Source of the DNA: Trichuris trichiura
Taxonomy: Eukaryota > Nematoda > Enoplea > Trichinellida > Trichuridae
Assembly: GCA_037903355.1 (NCBI GenBank)
Contig: JBAJFE010000029.1
Span: 682,001 to 746,000 of the forward strand
DNA: 64,000 bases
Reading direction: 5' to 3'
The translations under genes and the position numbers were made by a program. Numbering within the stretch: the stretch's first letter is position 1; each line of letters opens with the position of its first letter. The notes beneath the pieces are model-generated. The model was not told the DNA's origin and searched no databases. It saw only the letters and a program-made list of their open reading frames with translations. This document shows, in pieces, positions 33,707-43,777 of the stretch.

Positions 33707-35735
33707 TCATCGTTGCGCATCGTCTTTTCCATTTCGCAACAGGAGGTTCGCAACATCCTTGATCTGTTGCCAAGCAAAATCGACGTCTGACTTTTCCGTC
33801 ATGGTTGAACTGATGCACAACCTGAGGACGTGTAGATCGTGAAGCGTTACTGCGGAAAAATAAATGTCGCCTTTGTCATTGATTATTTTTGCAGCTTTTT
33901 CGTTAATCTCGTTCGAACCCTGAAATTGGCAGGGATAAAATTTTCGACAGCACCATTTTGGTTTCAAATTTCAACGACCGCGTAGGCGAGTCTTTAAAGA
34001 GAGTTTAGACATTTCCAATAAACTCTTTATCAACAGGATTGTGTTCAAAGCTGCGACCAGTACTTGCCTTAATTCTGAAACATACAACTCCCAGGACAAC
34101 CGGTTGAACAATTTCGAAGTTCTGATCCTTTTCCACTAGGCTGGCAAAGTATTTAGCTAAGCTGCACATCTGCAATAAGCATTGTAGTACGAACAAATTT
34201 CGGTCGTCGCGCAGGCACATGCTTTGCGAAAATTTTCTCGAATTTTATCAGCTCCAAAAGCGCGGAGAGTAAACCACAGTTTTAGCGAGCGAAATCGTCT
34301 TCCCAATGGGATTTGCCAATGCTGAAGTGTTTGTTCGTCGTCATTCGGTAATTGCATTGCGTTAGGTGTTACCCTTAAATCTGGAACTAAGCCTTGCTGG
34401 TCGTATTTCAGATATTGCGGGTCAACGAAAAATGTGTGTTCAATCTTTCTGGTGTCTTTCATCCTATTGTACAAGTATTCCATTAGCTTCATGTTGTCTA
34501 ACGAAAGAAGCGATACGTACCAAAATGCCGAGCAGTCAAAATTTATCATCATTGCCTTATGCGGATTGAAATTTATAGTATCCGCATGCTTGAATGCAAA
34601 TTGGTAAGTATGAATGAAGACTATTAATTGATTACCTGAATGCCCTGAAAAATCCATCTGTACTCAGGACAAATTGTGGCACAACCGGCATAGGCAGCGT
34701 CTACGTGAAGCCATAACTTCTGTGACTGACAAAATGGTCCAATTTCCGGTAGGCAGTCAAAAGCGCAGCATGCAGTTGTGCCGAGCGTAACACAAACCTG
34801 CCGATATTAGGCAATTGTATCTGTCGTGCCTGATTATTTTAATTTCTTACGAAAAATGGAATAAGTCCTTTTTTCTTATCCTCTTCAACTGCACTCTGCA
34901 ATGCTTCACTTGTCATACGACGAGATTTGTCTGATTCAACAAAGCGCAAACGGATTCCAATCATCAGTGCAGCTTTCTGGACGCAAGAGTGAGCCTGAAT
35001 AGGAGGGGCAATAGTTTCAGGATAAAGTATCTGTGGAATACTTGATCAGAAGTATAGGCTACAAAGCTGCTTTCGCTTTTCTCGTCTGAAAGGTTGCTTG
35101 TTGCCAGTTTTTTTGCTGCCAACATTGAGAGGTAAACGCATTCGCTTGCTGTGCTCTAAACTTGTCCATGAGAATACGTGTATTGCAACTGCTTACTTAC
35201 CTGTATTACTCCAGCACCTGGACCCTGACTGCTGTATAGGAATTCGTCCGGTAGACCAACCAACTTGGCCAACCAGTCCATCACCGCGAGTTCTAATTCA
35301 GTATATGCCGGGCTGGAAGCCTTAGAACAATTGAACTAGATAATGATTAATAAGGTAAACCATTTACCCAAGAAAATCCAATTGCTCCTATGCCGCTGGA
35401 TAGTATGTCACCCATAATGGCAGGATAACTATTTCCTGCGGGAAAGTAGGCAAAAAAACGTGGATGATGCCAATGAGTTACCTAGAAAAAAACGTGGCTA
35501 AAGGTTAGCTGTTAATCCAATAGGCTAACTTCACTCCTTGCATAATGACGGTTTCCAGGTCGGCAAAGATATTGTCAAAGGATTCGCCATTTTCAGGCGG
35601 ATCTTCAGGTATTAGATGTCGCATATACCCAGGTTTAACATTTGATTGCGGCCGTCGGCTCGGAAGCTTTGTCCAGTAGTCCGCAACGTAATCGACCATT
35701 TGTTTACCCCATTTTCTGAATTCATCAGCATCCAT
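33707..35735 (-). CDS. Aromatic L-amino acid decarboxylase (group II PLP), 10 exons
   Basis: This PLP enzyme makes dopamine, serotonin or tyramine-type amines from aromatic amino acids in the cytosol. Exons in coding order are about 35735-35535, 35481-35368, 35320-35201, 35155-35042, 34994-34851, 34797-34636, 34588-34521, 34463-34373, 34321-34223, 34169-34068 and 33919-33707, totalling about 475 residues (human DDC 480). It has [13 protein letters not shown], the stacking His region [18 protein letters not shown], the PLP lysine in FNPHK and [16 protein letters not shown]. Two introns need GC donors to stay in frame: AAA/gcatgt at 34222 and AAG/gcaagt at 34067. Dopa, tyrosine or histidine specificity cannot be told from this reading. 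If each listed segment is counted there are 11 exons. Confidence 0.92.
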
Positions 35736-38023
35736 AGTTCAGTATCGTTGCCAATGGGCAAGTTATTGTTCTTTTATACTGCAGCAGTCTTGATTGATTC
35801 GTAATGTTATGTTGTTGGCTTGAAAGCTGGTTGCAGCCGAATAAGGTTTTTCTGGCACGTCGCAGATAATGAGCGTTCCTGTACGGTTACGACATTTGCT
35901 CAGCATTTCCAGTCTGCCCGTTTATTGATGTTATTGATCGAGGTATCGTTTTCCGAAACCGTTTAGGTATTATTTTCCTGCTTTACTTTGCCTATAGCTA
36001 ATATTTGAGTTATTCTTAGCAGACTATGCAAGTTTTAAATGTCCGATGCCTGATAACGGTTCTGCACATGTCATTGTTTGTGTTACGCGATATGATGCAT
36101 CCGGTCGATTGCGCGTAGTGTGTGATTTTTTCGATCGAGCCTTTCTAAGTGATCATGTGCCGTCATGAGCATAAAGCAGGATGACTGAAGATAAGGAGCG
36201 TCACGTTCTTAAACTTTTAATTATTCTCCCAGCTTGTCTTGAAGTACGCCTGCACGTATTCAGTGCTATGTGAATAAGCTTAGAAAAAGTAAAAGCAAAG
36301 CACGGAATGAGTACAAAACCCATTGGGCTCTTAGTTGCTTGGAGTATAGAGTTTCTGCTAATGCAGTGAACTCGTTTAATCCTTAGAACATCGTTGCTTA
36401 TTTTGAATTTTTGTGAACTTCTGAAAAATCTCGTAGGGAAAAAGGCTGCGGTTCCCATACCAGTTCGAATCGTTCTTAATGATAAAGTTGTCCGTAAGTG
36501 AGAAAGTTGAGTACATGTTTTTTATGGATGCATTTGCTCATCGTGAAGTTTGAACACCTCATTTATGAATATGATGATAGATTAGAGCTAAGCGAGAAAG
36601 TCGCTTGTAAGGTGTCAGTGTTAATGCGCTATTTTGGATTGAATATACCAGCTGTAAACTATTTAGGCCAGAGATATTTATGATTGGGCTCATGCACTTC
36701 GTTGAAATCAATCATTTTGTAACAATCCGCTTAATAATATATCTAGCATATTAGTACCTGGGTTAATCTGCAGAGTACCTAATTCGCACGTTGTTTTTAT
36801 CTCAAAGGGCGTAGTTTGATTTTTTTATTTTTTTCACAAATGCTTCCACTGAATTGAGTCACTTTCATCACTGCGTTTACATTTTATTTATTTCAAAATG
36901 GATTTGACATTAGTAACCAGTTTAGCGATGAGCAATGATGTTGTTTTATCATCAAGAGTGCGTTCAAATTAATTTTGTTTGCAATTAATACATGCACGCT
37001 GGTATATAAGATTAATAGTTTCGTTGCTCCAAAAAGTTTTTACTCAAACTATGAAAGCTTTGAATAAATGACTTGTATGGTTTTGGCAGTTTTCAATATA
37101 CCCCACGGTTATTGGTTCCGGCACTTTCTGCGTGTAATCAAGGTCCCTTCCCAGAATGTAGGATCATTTGTAAACCGCCTGCATGCTTCCTCGTTTACGC
37201 TACAAACAGAATTGAAGTTGCTTGTATTAATAGTTACTGATATCAAACTAGTGCTAGATAGTCAGACGAGCAAAGTATTAAAGAAAATAATAAAATACAA
37301 CAATTCTAAAACATATTGAAATGCGGATTACATTCTGAATACATCTATCGGCCGCAAGCGAAGTATACAGTTTTAGTGTACGCAATTATGACCTCAGAAG
37401 TAGATTTACAGTAGTATGACGCACGTTTCTACTTAATTTGAGGAAATAAGAAGCCAAAAGCAACGGATGGATGACAGATCGTCCTATTAATAATAGGTTT
37501 TAACATTCGGCGCAAATTGAGAAGCCATAGGAACAGTAAAAAGCATTTTCTAAAATCAAAGGATGGAATCATAGTTCCACATGCACAAAAAGGATACTGC
37601 GTCACCTCCATATTCAGCAGCGATTTGTCACTCCGCTAAAAATAATGCCATTGTTTCTTATGACAAATTGCGTTGAGTCAAATCCGCGGATAAGGATGGC
37701 CTACCGTGCTACCATTACTACTTTATCTTAATGCAATTATCCGCATTTTTGAAATGCTTAAGTCGGAGATTGGTTCTTTGCTCATTGAGTGGGAGGATGC
37801 TTCCCATTTCAGCTGAAAATAAAGTTGACGAAGTAGGGTAACTTTACTTTCATATTCATTGCTTGGAGCGACTGCTCTGTGTGAAGATGATTTTATTTCA
37901 CTGCTGCAAACGCAGTCACGATGTTTGCTTAAAAACAAATCGGTAACGTCATACGGACATGTCACTTGTAAAGCTAAAATTTTCGTAATTAAGCAAGTGT
38001 CCCTCTACAAAAATTGCTAAATT
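35736..38023. other. Intergenic, no gene seen
   Basis: A 2.3-kb AT-rich region 5' of the decarboxylase. The short frames at 36201-36458, 36498-36683, 37068-37319 and 37723-37965 have no recognisable content. Confidence 0.45.
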
Positions 38024-38118
38024 GTGATCACTACAGCTTTCAGGTGAGACCGTCACCTGCCTTCAGCGGATAGGGAAAGTTTATCCCCTCCACCTCTCCT
38101 GAAAGCTCTGGTGATCAC
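38024..38118. repeat. Short imperfect palindrome with hammerhead-like half
   Basis: Arms at 38024-38049 and 38095-38118 pair with few mismatches and end in GTGATCAC. The minus strand of the left part reads CTGAAGG, a paired AGGTGA/TCACCT stem, then GAAAGCTG, which is a hammerhead layout with a changed core and a forbidden G at the cleavage site. Confidence 0.5.
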
Positions 38119-38395
38119 CATTTACCAATTGTTCTAACGGGACATTTTCGTAATAATAAAATTATTTACTGTACGTGAAGTTCCCTTGTCCCGTATCAAA
38201 AAGGCACGTTTTGAAAGCTGAAATTTTCTTTGTAACATGATTTTGGCTTTCGAATTGTTTTTTAATAACCATTTTGCCATGACTGTCTGTTGCGAAATTG
38301 ACGACGTAGCTTCCGAAACTCGATAGGCTACGCTTTGGCGAAGGAGCAATGCCAGCCAGAAAGGCTACATGAATAGATTTTGCACAATTAAGTTT

Positions 38396-38752
38396 TATAG
38401 TTGATCTTCTGATTCACGGGTTTGGCCTGTCGGATATATCTGTAAGTAAACTTCGAAGTGCCCTACCAACGAATGGATGAGCAAATTTTAGAGAAAATAC
38501 AGAACAATTTGTATACCGCACGTTTCGGAACTGCTCTTGTTCCGTCGCTAGCAGTGTTGGGGAGCGACACTGCTGACTGCGGTTCCCCAACACTGCTGAC
38601 GACGGATCAAGAGCAGTTCCGAAACGTGCGGTATACAAATTGTTCTGTATTTTCTCTAAAATTTGCTCATCCATTCGTTGGTAGGGCACTTCGAAGTTTA
38701 CCTACAGATACATCCGACAGGCCAAACCCGTGAACCAGAAGATCAACTATGA
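38396..38752. repeat. Near-perfect palindrome: two inverted PLE-C-type terminal repeats
   Basis: Arms of about 168 bp (38396-38563 and 38584-38752) are nearly exact reverse complements around a 20-bp spacer. Each arm matches the terminal repeat of PLE-C (TTCACGGGTTTGGCCTG at the outer end, hammerhead near the centre), but no RT or nuclease sequence remains. It is either a solo inverted repeat pair left by internal deletion or an insertion of terminal sequence only. The two similar open frames on opposite strands are consequences of the symmetry. Confidence 0.85.
38590..38634 (+). ncRNA. Decayed hammerhead motif in solo palindrome
   Basis: CTGACGA and GAAA are present, but stem II has a T-T mismatch (GGATC/GTTCC) and the cleavage triplet is GUG. 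The minus-strand copy in the left arm (about 38515-38556) has perfect stem II but a broken core (CTAGCGA). Both appear inactive. Confidence 0.5.
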
Positions 38753-39133
38753 AACAACCAAAGCCTGTTAAAAGACACACAGTCTTTCGAAATTAAGTTT
38801 TGCCATATAGGCCTTAATGTTCACTATTTTTTTGGAAGTGCTTGAAGTAAAGATTCCTTCGTACTGAGATAACCTTTCATAAATGATCTTAAAAGTGGAG
38901 TATTTGGATCTTTACTATCAGAGCCCGACACCGGCAACTTCAAAGGGTAATACGCTGCCACTGTCAGACTCTGATGGTAAAGACCTGAGTATTTCATTCT
39001 CTCTCTCTATCTCACTCTCATCAAGCGTATATTTCCATAAGTTTACTTCCCAACGTTATCTTTCTGTATTTAATGAGCTCTGAGAGCTCTTGAAAACTGG
39101 ATGCTTCGTAACGGGCTGATGTTTCATAGTTTG

Positions 39134-39159
39134 TTAGATCTTCTACGTAGAAGATCTAA
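39134..39159. repeat. 26-bp perfect palindrome
   Basis: Centred on CTACGTAG inside AGATCTTCTACGTAGAAGATCT-type symmetry, with every position matching across 13-bp halves. The rest of 38753-39251 shows only a short CT repeat near 39000 and no gene. Confidence 0.6.
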
Positions 39160-39251
39160 AAAACTAAGCTCTGAGAATTGTGTAAGAGTTAGCTGGATTG
39201 TACAGCATTAGATTTTTTCTGCTGATAGATTAAAAGCATTCCTTTAAGCTG

Positions 39252-40286
39252 ATGACATTGCAATGTTCTGTCAAAACACGAATCGGCAAGCCATCAGGTA
39301 AGCCTTATTTTCAAAAAATTTAATCAGTTGAAATGGAAATTCATATGTACTTCGTAGCATGTCTGACGCTACTTTTTGCTGTTTCAGATTGGCCCTTATT
39401 TGCCCTAACGAATAGGCGGTAACATATCGTCCCTGAAATTCACTCTCCTAGCTTTGATAAATCTCTGAAATCCTAAATATAAATTTAAAAAGTTTTTCAG
39501 TTATAAGATTGTATTTCTTCTATCGGGAAAAATTAAAGAACCGTTTGTACTTACAGGATCAATGATTAGAAGCATTCAACTGATTAAAACAATTTGTTTA
39601 AACGCATTGTAAAATAAAATAATGCAGCAGTTGCGTTTATGATAAATTGGAATGGTACGTTATATATAGTATTGTTTAAATCTTCTTACCGCTTTTTTTG
39701 ATCGTTTTCTTTTTGGTCGTTCTTGTTTATGATTAGACGAAACAACTTCTAGCTTGTACGCATTGTTTTTGGCGCAGAAATTCCGACTGAAAGTTTTGTC
39801 AGCTCGAGGACACGTCCGCGCAATTCGTTGACATCGAGAAAAGAAAAAGTTGAAGACAGAAATGTTAATGCGGGCAAACAGTCAACTGATGAAGCAGGAG
39901 ACGATCTGCCAAGTTTATTTATTTGCATGAAGTTTCTTTAACTTGTCATTTACCTAAATTTCTTTTATCTAAGCACTAATTTTGGTTCGATTAGATGCAG
40001 AGACTCTGAAGATGCTTGTCCAACTATCTGTTATTCAGATGACAGTAAAAATTTTGCTCCCGCAAATTCTATTGCTGCCAACACTTGCCCATTCCGTGCA
40101 AGTGAACTGATATCTCAGCTTCATGAACTAGCCCGTTTCTCTGCCTATTATGAGCTCAGTGAAATGCAAAATTTTCCTGTTGTTAATCTGCTGTCTTCAT
40201 TTGCAGTTAGCTATATTCTAAAGATTATTGTCAAAGCTTCTCACGCGACAAGACAACTTATTGATAACAGCAAACGTCAAAAGTAA
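39252..40286 (+). CDS. Orphan protein, three predicted exons
   Basis: Exons 39252-39297, 39778-39931 and 39995-40286 join in phase (1, then 2) through GT/AG introns and give 163 residues starting MTLQCSVKTRIGKPS. The middle is polar and charged (SLTSRKEKVEDRNVNAG), with cysteines in CRDSEDACPTICYSDD, followed by a helical stretch (ELISQLHELARFSAYYEL). I do not recognise it. Support is limited to open frames, phase agreement and protein-like composition. The second donor (AA/gtttct) is weak, so exon ends may be wrong. Confidence 0.35.
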
Positions 40287-40664
40287 ACACTGCTTTTGCT
40301 ACATAACTACCTTTATGGTTTCTTTCCGCCTCTTTTGTAATGCATTCGTTTTACGCAAGAGCTTTAAAATGCCACATAAAGAATATTCCTATAGCATTGC
40401 CAGAAAAACAAATACAAAAGGAAATTAAGGAACAAGAAGTAACAAAACAACTTAATTTTAACAAGCTCTGAAGAAAGTACGGAGTTAATTGACTTGTGAA
40501 TATAAGGAAAAATTCCTTTAAACTTCAAAGTGGTCATTCTTACTTGAAAACTAATAGTTAACCTAGAAAAGTTTAAACACACTAACACTCAAGCATTACG
40601 AGTAAACAAGCGCTCAGTATTGCATTGAGTGCTGTTCGGAAAGGTGCGTCACAATTCGACGAGT

Positions 40665-41122
40665 ATGTCAGAACACGTTTCGAGCGACGAGACGCCACCA
40701 CCAGCTGAACCAAGCACAACTAAACCTGTAACGGTAATTTTCATACTCTTAAGCTTAAATTCAAGCAAAAAGCGTTGCAGGAGTCCAAAAATAGTATCTA
40801 CAATCCTGTAGTTAGCCTGGTAGAACGCGTCACAGGCATTGGAGTACCGCTGGATTCGGTTGCTATGTATCGGCTCGGTTGGATTGACAAGACTGGTGCA
40901 GTGCTTGTCCCCCCTAATTTTGTTGAGATGGTGGAGAAGGATCCGAGCTCAATTCCACTGGCAACAACAGACCCGAACGTCATATTCTCTTTGGGAGGAC
41001 TAAAAGGAATCGGTAAAACTCATAAGGAAGTGCAGGAAAAGTTGGAGTGCGCATTAAGTGCTGAAGATGAAATGTTCATTGATACGGAACATACGCATGA
41101 GGAAGAGGTTAAGCTAACTTGA
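40665..41122 (+). CDS. Orphan acidic protein of about 136 residues, two exons
   Basis: Exon 1 (40665-40733) encodes MSEHVSSDETPPPAEP and onward. A 47-nt intron leads in phase 0 to exon 2 (40781-41122) with SIYNPVVSLVERVTGIGVP, GWIDKTGAVLVPPNFVEMV and a glutamate-rich end. No signal peptide or membrane segment is seen. The 47-nt intron size equals that of other introns here, which supports the model. The family is not recognised. Confidence 0.5.
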
Positions 41123-43777
41123 ACTTTACTTTTTCCCCTGACAATGCATATATTTATAGACTGGGTCCGTTTCAGAGAAAACGGGTAGCAGCAGTGGCGG
41201 TAGTAACTGATTCTTAAAACCCTTAATTGATACCCAATGGCGATGAAACTAACGAAAACTAAAGAATAATGCAAAGGATGATAATGGAACTTTGAATGAA
41301 CTATTTGCCATTTTGATAATTTAATTTGCCTTGCAATGAAACAGTTTACTGCAAAAAATTGCTGCCTATTATTCGGGCATAACGGCCGTTATTAGACCAC
41401 GTTTTAAAAATGGCGACTTGGGGTAGAAAAAATTAGACGCATTACAATTTTGTGGCTTTATGAACTGCAGCTATCGCATGTTCTTAAAAAAAACGCGAGC
41501 ATCACTGAAACATGCTTGTTTTGCTAACTGCGCAGCTCTTTGCCATTCATAACCTTAATCACATTCCTAATTTATTAGATTGAAGCCACCGACTTAAAAG
41601 TCGCTATCAATTAAGCGTTGCACATGAGCATAGTGGTTGCATAGCTTTGTTGCGACCGATACATTATCGGGTCCCACTCGCCGCGCGTAAATCACCGTTC
41701 AACTTACACTGCGACGTCATACGCAGCGAAGTAATCTGTTTGTTGAAGGGGTAATCGAACAATGGCTATTTGACCTTGTGACATAAATACATTTGCATTT
41801 CAATGCCAACGTTACCTATTACTATGAATGTTATCTCTGAAGATGGAGTAAATAAATTAAGAACGTTCTGTTCTTAAAGTGATGCACGGCTCACGTTGTC
41901 ATTTCCGCGGCTAATTGATCATTCATCTTTATTTAAGTATTTAATCAAAGACAGTTCTCGCAATCAACGAAAATAAAGTGCATCGTAAAAACAATGGACT
42001 GCGCATGTCCTTTACTCTGAGAGTATGCAAATTAAGTAAGCTTCCATAAATGTTAACTAATCGTTTCGATTTTGTTGACCAAAGCAATTGAAATTCGCAA
42101 CTTTGGGCGTCATAGCTTTGAACCAGCGAAGCAAAATTTACTTGTCAATGCAAAACTTGATAACAGCAAGCATTCGCCCAGGTCTGTAGGACCTTTTGCC
42201 AGACTATTCTCTTGATGATGCAACGTTAGAAGCTACTGAAACCATGAAATCTTTCTTGCTATGGCACAGTTCATACGCATATATCAGTGTATAGAAACAG
42301 AAGTTCAGGGCACACAAAATGCATGGAGTTTAGAAGCTGTACCTTGAGGAGGATAGAGCCGTAAAATAAATTTCGCCCATAAGATCACTGGTCAAATAGC
42401 TACAAAAGTAGCCACAGTTCGAGAGAATTCCGCAATATTAATTTTTGAAAAGGCTGTATAGCATCATTTCATATCAACTGTGATCGTATGGCCCGTTACA
42501 TGCAAACGGATCAAACGAAGTATAAATAATTAAACAAACCTAACTCTAAAAAGAAAAATGTTTTTTTCAAATCCATCTTACGCTTTATCAAACTGTCGAT
42601 TAGTTGAAAAATTTTGCGCTGCCTGAACATCCTGATCAGGGACCTACCTAATTATCATTGTCGCAGTACAGTACTTTTGGCGTCGCTGTTGATCGAATAA
42701 ATCGGTTCCAATAATTCGCACTGAATAATGCTACTCCTAGTTAATTTACGATAATTAAATGCACTGAAATTAGTGTTTTTTTAACAGTGCGGCAGAGTCT
42801 CATTACATGCGTAGCTATTCGGTCTCAAACTACAATTATGACAGAATCCGTTAGGATTATATGCTCTTAAGTTTGCTACAGAAGGTTTTTGCTAGCACAA
42901 TGACCAAGCACACGCTGAAAAGATCATCTTTCGTGACTGCGCATTTATATAATGTCGAACAACATTAAAGAATATCAAACCGTTCAAGAGCAGTTAAAAT
43001 AGTCAGTATTTCGCTGAAAACTGTGATTTTATTGAAAGGATAAGGTAAGGAATACAGGATTCGAAAAAACAGAACTTAAGCTTCAAAAACCGGATTTCTG
43101 GAAATATATGCTCGCACTTAATAGCAAGCTTACGTTATAAAATTAAAGCAAAATATCTCTACTACATGTCTAGCAGTAGCATAACGTCGACCAATGACTA
43201 GCTTGCGTTACCTAAGCTAAGCGGAAGCTTAGTTACCCTGACTATTCTAGCTTGTCTGCCAAGGACAAAAAGTAGAAGTATAAGTAAGGAAACAGTGCAG
43301 TGAATAAGCTGCAGCACAGTTATACGGATTTGTCACTGTTTGCTAAGTGAAAAAGAGCAAATGAAATTTGTTTGTTTCTCTTTGTGTTCAAACCTGAGAA
43401 TTTATATCTTTGAAGTTGTACTGTATTCGAAACGCGTTCGCTTCGTGTTTGATTCGATCTTTGGTCTGTTTCTTTCGTTTTATTATTTCCGTTCTACGTA
43501 TTCGCGCTTTCCAAATGTTCAAAAGTATTAGCATACAAAAAAGAGGGTGTTAGCTTTTTATTTCTTTGCTTTGATGTCAAGTTGTGTAGTCGTCATGGAC
43601 TGAATTAACCTCTTCCTTTGCCGCTAAAAAGTTCTTCGGGCGACTTGTAAGTGATCTGTGGATCCGTGTGCCTTCATTCATTCTATTGCAACCGCCTAGC
43701 AACGTTAAACTCACTCTTGAAACATTTCGTAGCTTGACAAAGCAGTGCAATTAATCCATTGTGTTTTTTAAAGCCAG
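41123..43777. other. Intergenic, no gene seen
   Basis: A 2.65-kb AT-rich stretch upstream of heat shock factor with no supported exon, repeat or RNA gene. The frame at 43340-43531 has no recognisable content. Confidence 0.45.

Noticed and set aside
38414..38733. Two near-identical 91-codon frames on opposite strands
   Set aside because: They result from the symmetry of the PLE palindrome. There is no native start context or family, and the same sequence occurs as noncoding terminal repeat in PLE-C.
40734..40771. A 32- or 38-nt intron in the 136-residue orphan gene
   Set aside because: A later acceptor (TTGCAG at 40780) gives 47 nt, keeps the frame and matches the intron sizes elsewhere in the window.
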